From: Spirochaetales bacterium
GTDB lineage: Bacteria; Spirochaetota; Spirochaetia; Sphaerochaetales; Sphaerochaetaceae
Direction of reading: 5' to 3'
Length of the DNA stretch: 5,436 bases
Assembly (NCBI GenBank): GCA_012800465.1
Contig: JAAZJI010000059.1
Span: forward strand, 1-5,436
The notes beneath the pieces were generated by a model that made no database searches, was not told the DNA's origin, and worked only from the letters and a program-made list of their open reading frames with translations. Below are positions 1 to 5,436 of this stretch, piece after piece. The position numbers and the translations under genes were made by a program. Position 1 is the first letter of the stretch. Each line of letters begins with the position of its first letter.

Positions 1-39
1 CAAGCCGATGATAAGAATAACAAGCAGTGTTTTCTTCAT
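1..39 (-). CDS. N-terminus of a signal-peptide-bearing protein (partial, cut by left edge)
   Basis: Only 13 codons are in the window, reading MKKTLLVILIIGL on the minus strand. Two lysines followed by an unbroken hydrophobic run are typical of the start of a Sec signal peptide or lipoprotein signal. The start is supported by an AAGGAG at 54-49, nine bases upstream of the ATG at 39-37. The ATG also overlaps the aldolase stop codon as ATGA, repeating the junction between rhaA and the aldolase, so the gene is the third of that operon. By context it could be the substrate-binding component of a sugar transporter or another exported protein for methylpentose use. That is inference from position alone, because no diagnostic residues are visible. 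The alternative is a short inner-membrane protein. Confidence 0.6.
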   Translation of the reverse strand, partial: MKKTLLVILIIGL

Positions 40-1154
40 CTTTGTTTTCTCCTTTTCATATTCTCTGTTCTCCTGGTATCCAGGCTAACTTGCGAAGGTA
101 CTTTTGCGCGATATTGCTCCACTTCCCAATTCCGGATGAATTCGATCATCTCATCGGTCATGAAGAGCGGTCCACCGAAGCTCTCGCTGTACACGCTGAT
201 CCGCACCGTGTCGATGAACAGCGCAAGGGGCTTTTCACCGTCGGCGAACACCCCGGCATCCTGGACGCAGACCACCTTGGGATTTTGTCCGTGCTTCCTT
301 CCAAAGGCTTCGAACGCTTCGGTGATCGAATCTCCCGCAGGCACGAAGAGCGGCTTGAACCCCGAATAAACGATGTGGTCGGGCGTGAAAGACGAAGAAA
401 TCGGATAAAAGCTCTCCTCGCCGCCAAGCAACGATCGCGTATCGTTGGAGTGGAAATATGCGACCTCCTCCGTAAAGAGGGGTTCAAGCTCCTCTTTGAT
501 CGGATCGAGGATCGCCGGACCGATCGTAACCGGCTTTTCGTCCACATCCCGCTTGAGGTTCGATTTCAACGTGGAGAGCACGTGGCGGTAGAGTTCGTCG
601 ATCTCTTCCAGGCTCTCCGCTCCCGCGAAAATACCGTGGTTCTGAAGGATGATGAGGTTGGGAGTCTCCTTGAGCGGCATCATCGCCCTGCGGACCGTAT
701 CGGCGAGGATGAAGCCGGGCTTCACCAGTCCGATCCAGAGCGCCTCGGGAAAGAGCTTCTTGCAGTATTTCTCCCCCTCGACCGCGCAGGTCAGCCCGTT
801 GACGAGCGAGGGGTGCAGATGCACGACGTAGGTAAACGGCAGGAGGGCGTGCAGCAGCGCCTCGACGGAAGGGCGGGCCCTCTCGCCTTCGAGGCGGGAG
901 GCCATCATCGCGTCCAGCACCTCCTCTTCCCGCCTGGCGTCATCGCTTGAGAACGTCCGGTTCCAGATCTCCTCCAGCTTCGAGCGGTCCATCCGGACGA
1001 ACCCGTCCTCATCGATCGATCCGAGGGCATGCCCGCTCGCCTTCACGTAGAGGATGTTCCCTTCCTTGCAGGAGGTGTTCCCGCCTCCGAGAAGAACGAG
1101 ATGCGGATCGCGGCCATACCGCCTTGACGCGTCGATCAGGGCCTTGAGACTCAT
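36..1154 (-). CDS. Stand-alone class II aldolase, probably rhamnulose-1-P/fuculose-1-P aldolase (372 aa)
   Basis: This is a cytoplasmic zinc-dependent class II aldolase/adducin-fold enzyme, expected to split a 1-phosphorylated deoxyketose into dihydroxyacetone phosphate and L-lactaldehyde. Visible motifs are the phosphate-binding GGGNTS loop (residues 23-28), RPSVEALLH with the likely catalytic Glu98, the zinc ligands His112 and His114 in VHLHP, and the third ligand His173 in QNHG. It resembles the aldolase half of the bifunctional RhaE-W/YuxG-type proteins (COG3347) more than the short E. coli FucA/RhaD enzymes. After the aldolase domain (about 1-205) comes the linker-like region seen in those fusions (about 250-345, FTPDHIVYSGFKPLFVP onward). 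The protein then ends where the short-chain dehydrogenase would begin. The start at 1154 is chosen because AAGGAG lies at 1165-1160 with a 5-base spacer and the ATG overlaps the rhaA stop. A longer reading from 1250 would add 32 low-complexity residues inside rhaA. The family is clear; which phosphate it uses (rhamnulose, fuculose or both) is inferred from neighbours. Confidence 0.88.
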   Translation of the reverse strand: MSLKALIDASRRYGRDPHLVLLGGGNTSCKEGNILYVKASGHALGSIDEDGFVRMDRSKLEEIWNRTFSSDDARREEEVLDAMMASRLEGERARPSVEALLHALLPFTYVVHLHPSLVNGLTCAVEGEKYCKKLFPEALWIGLVKPGFILADTVRRAMMPLKETPNLIILQNHGIFAGAESLEEIDELYRHVLSTLKSNLKRDVDEKPVTIGPAILDPIKEELEPLFTEEVAYFHSNDTRSLLGGEESFYPISSSFTPDHIVYSGFKPLFVPAGDSITEAFEAFGRKHGQNPKVVCVQDAGVFADGEKPLALFIDTVRISVYSESFGGPLFMTDEMIEFIRNWEVEQYRAKVPSQVSLDTRRTENMKRRKQR

Positions 1155-2407
1155 GACCGCTCCTTGAGGACCACCTCTTCGTACGCCCCGACGCGCCGGA
1201 TCAGTTCCTCTTCGGACGGAACGTTGTTCCGTCGGAGAAACTCCCGCCATACTTCGCCGAACGGAAGGACGGAAAGGTGTTCGGCAAGAGCCATGGCCGC
1301 ATAGCCGGCTCCCGCCTCTTCATATTCGATCAGCTGCTCGGTCGGCTCCAAGAGGGCGAAGAGCAGGGCCTTCCTCAGCGACCGGGTTCCCGTGACCCAC
1401 GCGCCGACTCGATTGATCGAGGCGTCGAAAAAATCCAGTCCGAGGTGACAGGCTTCCAGCTTGCCGCTGCGCACCAGCTCCTGGGCGACCCGGCGGGTCT
1501 TCTCATCGAAGAGCACGACGTGGTCGCTGTCCCAGTGCATCGGGCGCGAGACGTGCATCAGCAGCTCGTCATCGAAGAGGAGGATCGAACTGAGCTTGTC
1601 GGAGACATCCTCCTCGGTATGGAAGTGCCCCATGTCGAGGCAGATCATCACATCGTTCCGGGCGGCATAGTTCATGTAGAACTCATGGGATCCGACGACG
1701 AACGCTTCGCTGCCGATCCCGAAGAGCTTCGTCTCGAGGGCGTCCCGCATATGCTTTCGGGGATACTCGGTGGCGAAGATCTCATCGAGGCTCTCCTTGA
1801 GGATCGCCCGGTACCCCATCTTGTCGGCGGTATGGTTTTTCGCCCCGTCGGGAATCCAGGTGTTGAGGATGCAGGGCGACCCCTGCTGCTTTCCGATCCA
1901 CGCGGCGATCTTCCGGGTCCGCTTGGCGTGCTCGATCCAGAACCGGCGGATCTCCTCGTCCTTGCTCGCCAGGGTGTAGCCGTCATTCGCCTTGGGATGG
2001 CTGAAGAACGTGCCGTTGAAGTCGAGGTGGACGTCGTTCGCCTTCGCCCAGTCCACCCATCCCTGAAAGTGCTTCGGTTCGATCGCGTCGCGGTCGACGA
2101 ACTCGGGTCCGAACTCGCCGTAGCTCGCATGAAGGCTGATCCGGTGGGGCCCGGGAACGATCGAGAGCACCTCCTCCAGATCGGCTCTCAGCTCCTCGAT
2201 CGTCCGCGCTTTGCCGGGATGGGAACCGGTGACCTGAATCCCGCCGCCGCTGAGTTCGGAATCGGGGGTCTCGAACCCGCCGACGTCATCGCCCTGCCAG
2301 CAATGGATCGAGATCGGGATCCGGCCCAGGCGCTCGAGAGCGGCATCGGTATCGACGCCGATCGCCCGGTATCGTTCTTTCGCGTACTGATATGACGTGG
2401 GTTCCAT
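1151..2407 (-). CDS. rhaA: L-rhamnose isomerase (418 aa)
   Basis: RhaA converts L-rhamnose to L-rhamnulose in the cytoplasm, the first committed step of rhamnose breakdown. The protein aligns end to end with the E. coli type enzyme from memory and has nearly the same length (419 there). Landmarks are ISIHCWQGDDVGGFE (32-46), the IPGPxR-like stretch VPGPHR (84-89), FWIEHAKRTRK (156-166), and the metal-site residues. The latter are Glu225 (ALETKLFGIG), Asp258 and His261 (CLDMGHFH), His285 (MHVSRP), Asp293 and Asp295 (HWDSDH), and Asp325 (LGLDFFDASINR). All expected ligands are present, so it should be active. Its stop overlaps the aldolase start as ATGA, which implies translational coupling. 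An upstream in-frame ATG at 2422 would add MWEEC. I prefer 2407 because GGGAGGAG sits immediately before it and the family length agrees. It is transcribed divergently from the AraC-type regulator. Confidence 0.97.
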   Translation of the reverse strand: MEPTSYQYAKERYRAIGVDTDAALERLGRIPISIHCWQGDDVGGFETPDSELSGGGIQVTGSHPGKARTIEELRADLEEVLSIVPGPHRISLHASYGEFGPEFVDRDAIEPKHFQGWVDWAKANDVHLDFNGTFFSHPKANDGYTLASKDEEIRRFWIEHAKRTRKIAAWIGKQQGSPCILNTWIPDGAKNHTADKMGYRAILKESLDEIFATEYPRKHMRDALETKLFGIGSEAFVVGSHEFYMNYAARNDVMICLDMGHFHTEEDVSDKLSSILLFDDELLMHVSRPMHWDSDHVVLFDEKTRRVAQELVRSGKLEACHLGLDFFDASINRVGAWVTGTRSLRKALLFALLEPTEQLIEYEEAGAGYAAMALAEHLSVLPFGEVWREFLRRNNVPSEEELIRRVGAYEEVVLKERS

Positions 2408-2410
2408 ACA

Positions 2411-2418
2411 CTCCTCCC
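2411..2418 (-). promoter_or_regulatory. Ribosome binding site that decides the rhaA start
   Basis: On the minus strand GGGAGGAG precedes the ATG at 2407; counting from the GGAGG core, the spacer is 5 bases. This site lies inside the coding region if the upstream ATG at 2422 is used, where only a weaker GAGGG about 9 bases upstream is available. The site therefore favours 2407 as the main start. Confidence 0.75.
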
Positions 2419-2453
2419 ACATATAACTGTACCCTCACTTTTTCTTTTTTGTC

Positions 2454-2482
2454 TTGACATAATAGGCAAATTTTAGGACTAT
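2454..2482 (+). promoter_or_regulatory. Candidate promoter of the AraC-type regulator gene
   Basis: A perfect TTGACA -35 hexamer lies at 2454-2459. With a 17-bp spacer the -10 would be GACTAT (2477-2482), only three of six matches to TATAAT. Transcription would then start around 2489-2490, two or three bases before the ATG. A weak -10 inside a repeated operator suits a regulated or autoregulated promoter. Confidence 0.4.
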
Positions 2483-2489
2483 TTTGTCA
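2455..2489. promoter_or_regulatory. Inverted-repeat operator candidate between rhaA and the AraC-type regulator
   Basis: The left arm TGACATAATAG (2455-2465) and right arm CTATTTTGTCA (2479-2489) are inverted repeats with 10 of 11 positions matching, separated by 13 bp. The centres are 24 bp apart. E. coli RhaS binds an inverted pair of half-sites in the equivalent rha promoter, so this is the natural candidate site for the adjacent regulator. The arms overlap the proposed -35 and -10 of the regulator promoter and a TATTAT on the opposite strand facing rhaA. Occupancy could therefore affect both directions. Function is inferred. Confidence 0.6.
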
Positions 2490-2490
2490 T
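2459..2490 (-). promoter_or_regulatory. Weak candidate rhaA-operon promoter
   Basis: On the minus strand TATTAT (2464-2459) matches five of six -10 positions. The nearest -35-like hexamer, ATGACA (2490-2485), is 20 bp away, which is too far for a good sigma-70 promoter. A poor -35 with correct -10 is common where an AraC-type activator supplies the contact, so this would fit an inducer-dependent rhaA operon. The resulting leader is purine-rich, with an A-rich run opposite 2438-2450. Confidence 0.3.
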
Positions 2491-2491
2491 A

Positions 2492-3379
2492 ATGGGCCTG
2501 ATTCTCCGTGCTAACGACTATTTTTACGACCCCTCCTTCCCAATCAAGGTCCTCGAGCGGGATCCGGAGATCCCCTATCCCCTCCACAGCCACGAATTCT
2601 GGGAACTGATCGTCATCGTCTCGGGAAGCGGAACCCATTTCGACTCCGCCGGGTCCTTCGAACTGACCAGCGGAAACGTCTTCGTCATCCCTCCCGGCTT
2701 CAAGCACGGCTACCGGGATGTCCGCGACCTGCGGCTGTTCAACATCCTCTTCGACATCTCGATCTTCGAGGAATCGTTCTTCGATCTGAGCAACATGAGC
2801 GGCTATCAGGCGCTTCTGAAGGTGGAGCCCACCTACCGGCATGACGGCTCGCTGTCGACGCTGATGCAGCTCACCCCCGCCCAGCAGGCGCAGGTGCTCC
2901 CCCTCCTTGAGCACCTGCTGGTCGAATCGGACTCGACCGAAAGCGAGATCGGGGCGAAAGCGGGAGCGTTCGCGATCCTCGCCCAGCTCCTGGTGATGCT
3001 CTTCCGGATCTACGCCGAACAGCCGCGGCAGGACAACCAGACCGTCATGCGGATCGCCGATGCGCTCAGCTTCCTGGAAGCCCACCCCGACCGCTCCGTC
3101 TCGACCGGCGAGCTGATGGAACTGACCAACATGTCGGCGAGCACGCTCAATCGGCACTTCAAGAACGCCACCGGCCTCTCCCCGATCGAATTCCACATCC
3201 AGCGGAGGATCAAGCACGCCTGTCGCCTCCTCCGCTCAAGCGACATGTCGGTCAGCGAGATCAGCGAAGCGACCGGGTTCGAGGACTCCAGCTATTTCAG
3301 CCGGCAGTTCCGCAACGTGATGGGGATCACCCCCCTCTCCTATCGCAAGAACCGCTCGATGTGGTATCGGCTCCCCTAG
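2492..3379 (+). CDS. AraC-family transcriptional regulator, RhaS/RhaR-like (295 aa)
   Basis: This is probably the rhamnose-responsive regulator of the divergent rhaA operon. The N-terminal half is a cupin sugar-binding domain with HSHEFWELI (32-40, candidate ligands His32, His34, Glu38), SGSGTH (44-49), and the IPPGFKHGY turn (66-74, His72). The C-terminal half has two helix-turn-helix motifs, about residues 203-224 (STGELMELTNMSASTLNRHF) and 252-275. It ends with the family signature GFEDSSYFSRQFRNVMGITPLSYR (262-285), very close to that of E. coli RhaR. Length is typical. The start at 2492 places ANDYFYD where RhaS/RhaR begin. There is no good Shine-Dalgarno sequence, only AGGA 13 bases upstream, which fits a nearly leaderless transcript. 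The gene ends tail to tail with fucU, sharing a CTAG. Family is certain; the effector (rhamnose, fucose or a phosphate) is inferred from the neighbour rhaA. Confidence 0.92.
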   Translation: MGLILRANDYFYDPSFPIKVLERDPEIPYPLHSHEFWELIVIVSGSGTHFDSAGSFELTSGNVFVIPPGFKHGYRDVRDLRLFNILFDISIFEESFFDLSNMSGYQALLKVEPTYRHDGSLSTLMQLTPAQQAQVLPLLEHLLVESDSTESEIGAKAGAFAILAQLLVMLFRIYAEQPRQDNQTVMRIADALSFLEAHPDRSVSTGELMELTNMSASTLNRHFKNATGLSPIEFHIQRRIKHACRLLRSSDMSVSEISEATGFEDSSYFSRQFRNVMGITPLSYRKNRSMWYRLP

Positions 3380-3801
3380 AGCACGACGCCTTTCTTGAGA
3401 ATGATGTTCGCGTACAGGGCGCTTTCGCCGGTCGCCACGATCGCGTACGCCTTCTTCGCCTGCTCGTAGAACGCAAAGCGCTCGACGAAGGTGAAGCCGG
3501 TGAACCCGGGATCGCCCTCCTTGGCGATCTTCTCATAGGAGTCCCAGATCGGGGTCTCGACCCGGTCGCCGGGAACCTTTTCCATGAGAAAGGCGTTGGG
3601 GGCGTAGGTGTCCAGGGGGAAAAGCCGCAGGATCGCTTTCAGGATCTCCTCACCGCCGTGACCGTCGAGACGGACGACCCGGTCGTTCATCGATGCGGCG
3701 GGGAAGTTTCCGTCGCCGATGACCAGTTCATCACCGTGCCCCATCTCCATGAGGATCTTGAGCAGTTCGGGACTGAGAATCGAGGGAATTGTCTTGAGCA
3801 T
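3376..3801 (-). CDS. fucU: L-fucose mutarotase (141 aa)
   Basis: FucU, of the RbsD/FucU fold, speeds interconversion of the alpha and beta anomers of L-fucose so that the isomerase is not limited by spontaneous mutarotation. It acts in the cytoplasm as a small ring-shaped oligomer. The whole protein matches the family: MLKTIPSILSPELLKILMEMGHGDE at the N-terminus with the conserved His22 and Asp24, the GNFPAASM loop (31-38), DTYAPNAFLM (64-73), ERFAFYE (107-113) and the C-terminal YANIILKKG with Tyr130. E. coli FucU is 140 residues, so it is complete. AAGGAG at 3816-3811 is nine bases from the ATG. It is divergent from fucI, whereas in E. coli fucU lies in the same operon as fucI. Its stop codon overlaps that of the convergent regulator by 4 bp. 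Confidence 0.95.
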   Translation of the reverse strand: MLKTIPSILSPELLKILMEMGHGDELVIGDGNFPAASMNDRVVRLDGHGGEEILKAILRLFPLDTYAPNAFLMEKVPGDRVETPIWDSYEKIAKEGDPGFTGFTFVERFAFYEQAKKAYAIVATGESALYANIILKKGVVL

Positions 3802-3823
3802 GGTATGCCACTCCTTTTTTTCG

Positions 3824-3852
3824 TTGCAATCGCACGGATGCTGTGTAATACT
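3824..3852 (+). promoter_or_regulatory. Candidate fucI promoter with extended -10
   Basis: TTGCAA (3824-3829) is a four-of-six -35 element. After 17 bp comes AATACT (3847-3852), a four-of-six -10, preceded by TG at 3844-3845 in the extended -10 position. A T-run just upstream (3814-3821) could act as an UP-like element. Start of transcription would be near 3859, directly in front of the cre-like operator. The position, spacing and operator agree, but the hexamers themselves are imperfect. Confidence 0.45.
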
Positions 3853-3874
3853 GAAGGTATGTAAACGATTACAA
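3845..3874 (-). promoter_or_regulatory. Weak candidate fucU promoter
   Basis: On the minus strand TTGTAA (3874-3869) and TATTAC (3850-3845) each match four of six consensus positions with an 18-bp spacer. The -35 element would lie inside the cre-like operator, so the same protein could control fucU and fucI together. No better minus-strand pair was found between the two genes. Confidence 0.3.
3860..3873. promoter_or_regulatory. LacI-family / cre-like operator upstream of fucI
   Basis: TGTAAACGATTACA is nearly palindromic around a central CG (only the bases flanking CG break symmetry). It fits the catabolite-responsive element consensus TGWAANCGNTNWCA at every defined position. Such sites are bound by LacI/GalR/CcpA-type proteins. 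It sits at about +1 to +15 of the proposed fucI start of transcription and 15 bases before the AAGGAG, which is a repressing position. The binding protein is not encoded in this window. It may be a global carbon-control protein or a local fucose repressor. Confidence 0.65.
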
Positions 3875-3900
3875 ACCCATCATACACCAAGGAGAACGAG

Positions 3901-5436
3901 ATGGCAAACACTCTTGATATCAAACAGGTAGGGCCGGAGAGGCGATACGCCTCGGAGCTTCCAAAAATCGGAATCCGACCGGTCATCGATGGACGCCAAC
4001 GGGGCGTCCGCGAGTCGCTTGAGGAGCAGACGATGAACATGGCCAAGGCCGCCGCGAAGCTGATCGGCGACAACCTCCGTCACACCAATGGAGAGAAGGT
4101 CGAATGCGTCATCGCCGACTCCACGATCGGCGGAGTGCGCCAGAGCGCCGACTGCGCCGAGAAGTTCAAGAAGGAAGGCGTCCAGGTCACCCTGACCGTC
4201 ACCCCCTGCTGGTGCTACGGGACGGAAACCTTCGATATGGATCCGCTGACGATCAAGGCGGTCTGGGGGTTCAACGGCACCGAGCGCCCCGGGGCGGTCT
4301 ACCTCGCCGCGGTCCTCGCCGCCTATACCCAGAAGGGCCTCCCCGCCTTCGGCATCTACGGCCGGGACGTCCAGGATTCGACGGACACCTCGATCCCCGA
4401 GGATGTCCAGGAGAAGATCCTTCGCTTCGCCAAAGCCGGTCTGGCGGTCGCCGAGATGAGGGGCAAGAGCTACCTCTCGATCGGAGGGATGTCGATGGGG
4501 ATCGCCGGCTCGATCGTCGACCAGGACTTCCTCCAGGCGTACCTCGGCATGAGGACCGAAGTGGTCGACATGAGCGAGATCGAGCGGCGGATCGCCGAGG
4601 AGATCTATGATCCCGTCGAGTTCAAGAAGGCGATCGAATGGGTCCGCAAGCACATCATCCAGGCGGAGGACACCGTCAACGACCCCGCCCTTCGCAAGAC
4701 CCAGGAGGAACTGGACAAGGATTGGGAGTACGTCACCAAGATGGTGATGATCGGCCGGGACCTGATGATCGGGAACCCCAGACTCAACACCCTCGGCTTC
4801 AAGGAGGAGTCCTACGGCCGCAACGCGATCGCCGCCGGCTTCCAAGGCCAGCGCCAATGGACCGACCACTGGCCGAACGGCGACTTCATGGAGACGATGC
4901 TCACCTCCAGCTTCGACTGGAACGGCATCCGGGAGCCGTACATCATGGCGACCGAGAACGACCACCTCAACGGCATCAGCATGCTCTTTGCGAAGCTGTT
5001 GACCAACCGGGCGGTGATCTTCAGCGACGTGAGAACGTACTGGAGTCCCGAGAGCGTCGAGCGGGTGACCGGCTGGAAGCCCACCGGTCTGGCGAAGGAC
5101 GGCTTCATCCACCTGATCAACAGCGGTGCGACGACCCTCGACGCCGACGGGCGGATGACCAACGAGAAGGGCGAGCCGGCGATGAAGCCCTACTGGGAGA
5201 TCACCGCCGAGGATGTCCAGAAGACCCTGGACAACACCCGATTCAGCGTCGGAAACCTCGGCTACTTCCGCGGCGGCGGATTCTCCTCCACCTTCTTAAG
5301 TGTAGGCGGAATGCCGGTGACGATGCTTCGGCTGAACAAGGTCAAGGGCGTCGGCCCGGTCCTGCAGATCGCCGAGGGCTGGACAGCCGATGTTCCCGAG
5401 GAAGTCTTCGAGATCATCAACAAGCGGACCGACCAG
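3901..5436 (+). CDS. fucI: L-fucose isomerase, 3' end cut by window edge (first 512 residues)
   Basis: FucI converts L-fucose to L-fuculose (and D-arabinose to D-ribulose) using a Mn2+ site in a large cytoplasmic oligomer. Similarity to the E. coli enzyme is high throughout, from [20 protein letters not shown] (21-40) onward. Landmarks include [10 protein letters not shown] (101-110), [16 protein letters not shown] (122-137), [15 protein letters not shown] (193-207), [12 protein letters not shown] (311-322), [11 protein letters not shown] (336-346), YFRGGG (455-460) and VLQIAEGW (487-494). The catalytic metal ligands are present as Glu352 in ATEND and Asp376 in SDVRTYW, 24 residues apart as in E. 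coli Glu337/Asp361. The third ligand, a C-terminal histidine, and roughly 80-95 residues lie beyond the edge. The N-terminus is about 14 residues longer than E. coli FucI. The start has AAGGAG at 3889-3894 with a 6-base spacer. No stop or frameshift is seen. Confidence 0.97.
   Translation, partial: MANTLDIKQVGPERRYASELPKIGIRPVIDGRQRGVRESLEEQTMNMAKAAAKLIGDNLRHTNGEKVECVIADSTIGGVRQSADCAEKFKKEGVQVTLTVTPCWCYGTETFDMDPLTIKAVWGFNGTERPGAVYLAAVLAAYTQKGLPAFGIYGRDVQDSTDTSIPEDVQEKILRFAKAGLAVAEMRGKSYLSIGGMSMGIAGSIVDQDFLQAYLGMRTEVVDMSEIERRIAEEIYDPVEFKKAIEWVRKHIIQAEDTVNDPALRKTQEELDKDWEYVTKMVMIGRDLMIGNPRLNTLGFKEESYGRNAIAAGFQGQRQWTDHWPNGDFMETMLTSSFDWNGIREPYIMATENDHLNGISMLFAKLLTNRAVIFSDVRTYWSPESVERVTGWKPTGLAKDGFIHLINSGATTLDADGRMTNEKGEPAMKPYWEITAEDVQKTLDNTRFSVGNLGYFRGGGFSSTFLSVGGMPVTMLRLNKVKGVGPVLQIAEGWTADVPEEVFEIINKRTDQ

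Larger units (their letters stand above)
2454..2497 (+). repeat. 14-bp direct repeat, two copies 30 bp apart
   Basis: TTGACATAATAGGC (2454-2467) and TTGTCATAATGGGC (2484-2497) match at 12 of 14 positions, and their starts are 30 bp apart, close to three helical turns. AraC-family proteins often use direct half-sites on one DNA face. The second copy includes the start codon of the regulator gene at 2492, so protein bound there would cover that gene's 5' end. The repeat shares bases with the inverted repeat in the same gap, giving three related TGnCA-type half-sites in 44 bp. Confidence 0.55.

Noticed and set aside
27..950. 307-codon open frame on the plus strand opposite the aldolase
   Set aside because: It is antisense to a gene with clear catalytic motifs, is rich in Arg, Glu and His as expected of a mirror frame in GC-rich DNA, and resembles no family I know.
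1152..1250. N-terminal extension of the aldolase from an ATG at 1250
   Set aside because: The added 32 residues are Arg/Gly-rich, overlap the rhaA coding region, and lack similarity to the family. The ATG at 1154 has an AAGGAG and the ATGA overlap.
1277..2395. 372-codon open frame on the plus strand opposite rhaA
   Set aside because: rhaA is certain and complete. The antisense frame has shadow-like composition and no ribosome binding site or recognisable motif.
2438..2450. T-rich run as a rho-independent terminator
   Set aside because: No GC-rich hairpin precedes it and no gene ends nearby on the plus strand. It is better read as the A-rich leader of rhaA.
2435..3217. 260-codon open frame on the minus strand opposite the AraC-type regulator
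   Set aside because: It mirrors the regulator's codons and runs into the AT-rich intergenic region ending in a lysine run. It shows no domain.
3857..3884. GTATG/CATAC hairpin in the fucI leader as a riboswitch or attenuator
   Set aside because: The five-base stem with an 18-base loop is too weak, and the sequence is better explained by the cre-like operator.
3880..5112. 410-codon open frame on the minus strand opposite fucI
   Set aside because: fucI matches its family throughout. The antisense frame is low-complexity, rich in Asp, Leu, Gly and Val, typical of a shadow.
1..5436. Mobile elements, CRISPR arrays, tRNA or rRNA genes
   Set aside because: None seen: no transposase, no terminal inverted repeats, no regularly spaced repeats and no cloverleaf-like segment. 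The coding density leaves no room for them.

Overview
This is a bacterial sugar-catabolism window, GC-rich in its genes with strongly C/G-biased third codon positions and AT-rich in its two divergent intergenic regions. Five genes are recognisable and a sixth begins at the left edge. All fit breakdown of the deoxyhexoses L-rhamnose and L-fucose. Ribosome binding sites are mostly AAGGAG or GGAGG, and genes are packed with 4-bp overlaps. The lineage cannot be fixed from the sequence. A GC-rich spirochaete or Bacillota-like anaerobe would suit the gene content, but that is a guess.

Layout. On the minus strand, reading right to left from 2407, rhaA (L-rhamnose isomerase) is followed by a stand-alone class II sugar-phosphate aldolase. 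The start of a gene with a signal-peptide-like N-terminus then runs off the left edge. Each junction in this operon is an ATGA overlap. Divergent from rhaA, on the plus strand, is an AraC-family regulator of RhaS/RhaR type (2492-3379). The 84-bp gap between them holds an 11-bp inverted repeat (10 of 11 matching) and a 14-bp direct repeat, good candidates for the regulator's binding sites. The regulator gene meets fucU (L-fucose mutarotase, minus strand, 3376-3801) tail to tail, with both stop codons inside one CTAG. fucU is divergent from fucI (L-fucose isomerase, plus strand, from 3901, cut by the right edge). The 99-bp gap between these two carries a promoter-like sequence and a perfect match to the catabolite-responsive (LacI/GalR/CcpA-type) operator consensus.

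How the genes work together. FucU interconverts the anomers of L-fucose, FucI makes L-fuculose, and RhaA makes L-rhamnulose. After phosphorylation by kinases not in this window, the single aldolase could cleave L-rhamnulose-1-phosphate, L-fuculose-1-phosphate or both to dihydroxyacetone phosphate and L-lactaldehyde. The secreted product at the left edge may be a sugar-uptake or surface protein. The rhamnose side appears to be under the AraC-type regulator and the fucose side under a LacI-family protein encoded elsewhere. The enzymes belong to known families. The less ordinary points are the shared-aldolase arrangement, the aldolase without its usual dehydrogenase partner domain, and the two operator architectures. 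I see no clearly undescribed system.
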